Positions 62,929-64,000 of a stretch of DNA of 64,000 nucleotides are shown here, piece after piece. This stretch comes from Teredinibacter haidensis (GTDB lineage: Bacteria; Pseudomonadota; Gammaproteobacteria; Pseudomonadales; Cellvibrionaceae), in the NCBI RefSeq assembly GCF_014211975.1, contig NZ_CP060084.1:1798001-1862000 (forward strand), written 5' to 3'. Position 1 is the first letter of the stretch. Each line of letters starts with the position of its first letter. Under the pieces are notes generated by a model that saw nothing but the letters and a program-made list of their open reading frames with translations, was not told where the DNA came from and ran no database searches. Both the position numbers and the translations under genes were made by a program.

Positions 62929-64000
62929 ATGGAAGAAAATGATCAACTCTCCGAAATATTAATAAACGCGTCAGCGGATGGTGATTTTTTAATCACTTTA
63001 GCTAAGGAATACAAGGGCAAGAGACCTTATCGTGAAGATGTTGGTGAATTATTAGCATCTTTACATAATGAGCAAAAAATAGACCTGTTAAAAGAGTTTA
63101 GCGGTTTATTTAAAGCCGAAAATGAACACTCTTTCTTTGACGTCAGGAATGCTTTTGAGCAAGCGCTTCCTACATTAATCGCAGAGGTTACGCCTGTTAT
63201 GTCCTGCGTTAGGCATTTAACCATAGAAGCTGGTAACGACCTTGCTGCAGGCTGGGTAATTACACCATTTATCGAATACCTAAAAGCCGGCCCTGAACGC
63301 CCGATGCAAGCCATAAATGTTGAACTGGACTCACCCAATGCGGATGTAAACCTAGTCTGCCCTGCAATTATTGCTGGCTCAAAATTAGACTTTGATTTGT
63401 ACTGTAAAAAAGCTATCGGCCTCATAAATGAAGAGAGCGAAGAGATTGTTTCTAATGCGATTTATTCTCTAGGAAGAATTGAATTCAATAGTGAAGTAAA
63501 CCTTGCTCAATCAGCAATTACCGAAATAAGTAAAAAGGTCGATGACACTAGCAGCAAAGTCTTAGGCTGCTCACTACGCACTATTGCTTCACTTAGAAAA
63601 TTATTCCCTGAGCTCAAGGAAGCGACCTTAGAAATAGCAAATAAAATTACAACAAAAATAGATGAATCCATTCTTCATTCTGCAACCGAAGTATTGTTTT
63701 TTGACAAGAAAGACCTGGATGTTGATGTTCAAAAAGTTATATTAAACTACTGCCTAAACGTAGACCTTAAAAACCTCGGATCTATAAACAACCTAGACTA
63801 TGGGCTAGCTCACATATTGAAGTCAAATGAGTCTCGGCAGGCCATTGATTTTGTAGAAGCATATATAAGAAATAATAAGAATTCGGACATTATTAAATGT
63901 TTTGACAGCTTTTCTAACGAGCTAATAAATGAAAAGGATACTTTTAATAGAGTTGTTACAAAATGGCTCTTATCCGACTGCATGAGCGTCGCCAAATCAG
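62929..64000 (+). CDS. Large unrecognised island cargo protein, cut by the window end
   Basis: An ATG at 62929, 29 bp after the integrase stop, opens a frame with no stop codon to the end of the window (at least 357 codons). The product is acidic, soluble and mainly helical, with recurring helix pairs (LINEESEEIVSNAIYSLGRI, VLGCSLRTIASLRKLFPEL) that look HEAT-like. It has no signal peptide or membrane helix. No catalytic motif is visible in the part present; one could lie beyond the window. Location as first cargo of an integrase island makes phage defence a reasonable guess, nothing more. Confidence 0.8.
   Translation, partial: MEENDQLSEILINASADGDFLITLAKEYKGKRPYREDVGELLASLHNEQKIDLLKEFSGLFKAENEHSFFDVRNAFEQALPTLIAEVTPVMSCVRHLTIEAGNDLAAGWVITPFIEYLKAGPERPMQAINVELDSPNADVNLVCPAIIAGSKLDFDLYCKKAIGLINEESEEIVSNAIYSLGRIEFNSEVNLAQSAITEISKKVDDTSSKVLGCSLRTIASLRKLFPELKEATLEIANKITTKIDESILHSATEVLFFDKKDLDVDVQKVILNYCLNVDLKNLGSINNLDYGLAHILKSNESRQAIDFVEAYIRNNKNSDIIKCFDSFSNELINEKDTFNRVVTKWLLSDCMSVAKS

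Overview
The window looks like chromosome of an aerobic, polysaccharide-degrading marine-type gammaproteobacterium, most likely Cellvibrionales (Teredinibacter/Cellvibrio/Saccharophagus-like). This rests on a lipoprotein GH10 xylanase, a GH43 enzyme paired with a GPH sugar symporter, a PEP-CTERM protein, a PilU-type pilus ATPase, YdfG and an AmiE very close to the Pseudomonas enzyme. The genus is inferred, not shown.

Bases 1-21300 are mostly ordinary chromosome: the tail of an unrecognised protein, a von Willebrand A protein with a PEP-CTERM tail followed by a TPR protein, a GPH-symporter/GH43 pair, pilU, a peroxiredoxin-glutaredoxin hybrid, ydfG, a MITE-like element, a membrane diguanylate cyclase, a tightly overlapping menaquinone operon menF-D-H-B-C-E-menI on the minus strand, and the xylanase.

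Bases 21600-57830 are a 36-kb accessory block transcribed entirely on the minus strand. Read in that direction it holds a tandem array built from a repeated unit: outer-membrane lipoprotein, 111-aa protein, about 222-aa protein with a hydrophobic C-terminus, 126-aa two-helix membrane protein, then a two-partner-secretion exoprotein gene. Only one exoprotein gene survives intact: a 6020-codon TpsA with a haemagglutination-activity domain followed by thousands of residues of RTX-like GGxGxD modules. Two other copies are reduced to 5' stubs. The lipoproteins and the 222-aa proteins have near-identical constant parts joined to divergent variable parts, as in polymorphic toxin systems. After tpsA come a possible 54-aa gene, the TpsB pore, and a second module: a KAS-fold protein lacking both catalytic histidines, a putative cysteine-amidase-like effector, and three related small proteins, two of them with signal peptides.

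Bases 58241-60323 hold amiE-amiB without the rest of the Pseudomonas ami operon. From about 61489 a new genomic island begins. The 3' half of a tRNA-Ala(GGC) with its terminator abuts a tyrosine integrase gene and a large unrecognised cargo gene that runs off the window end.
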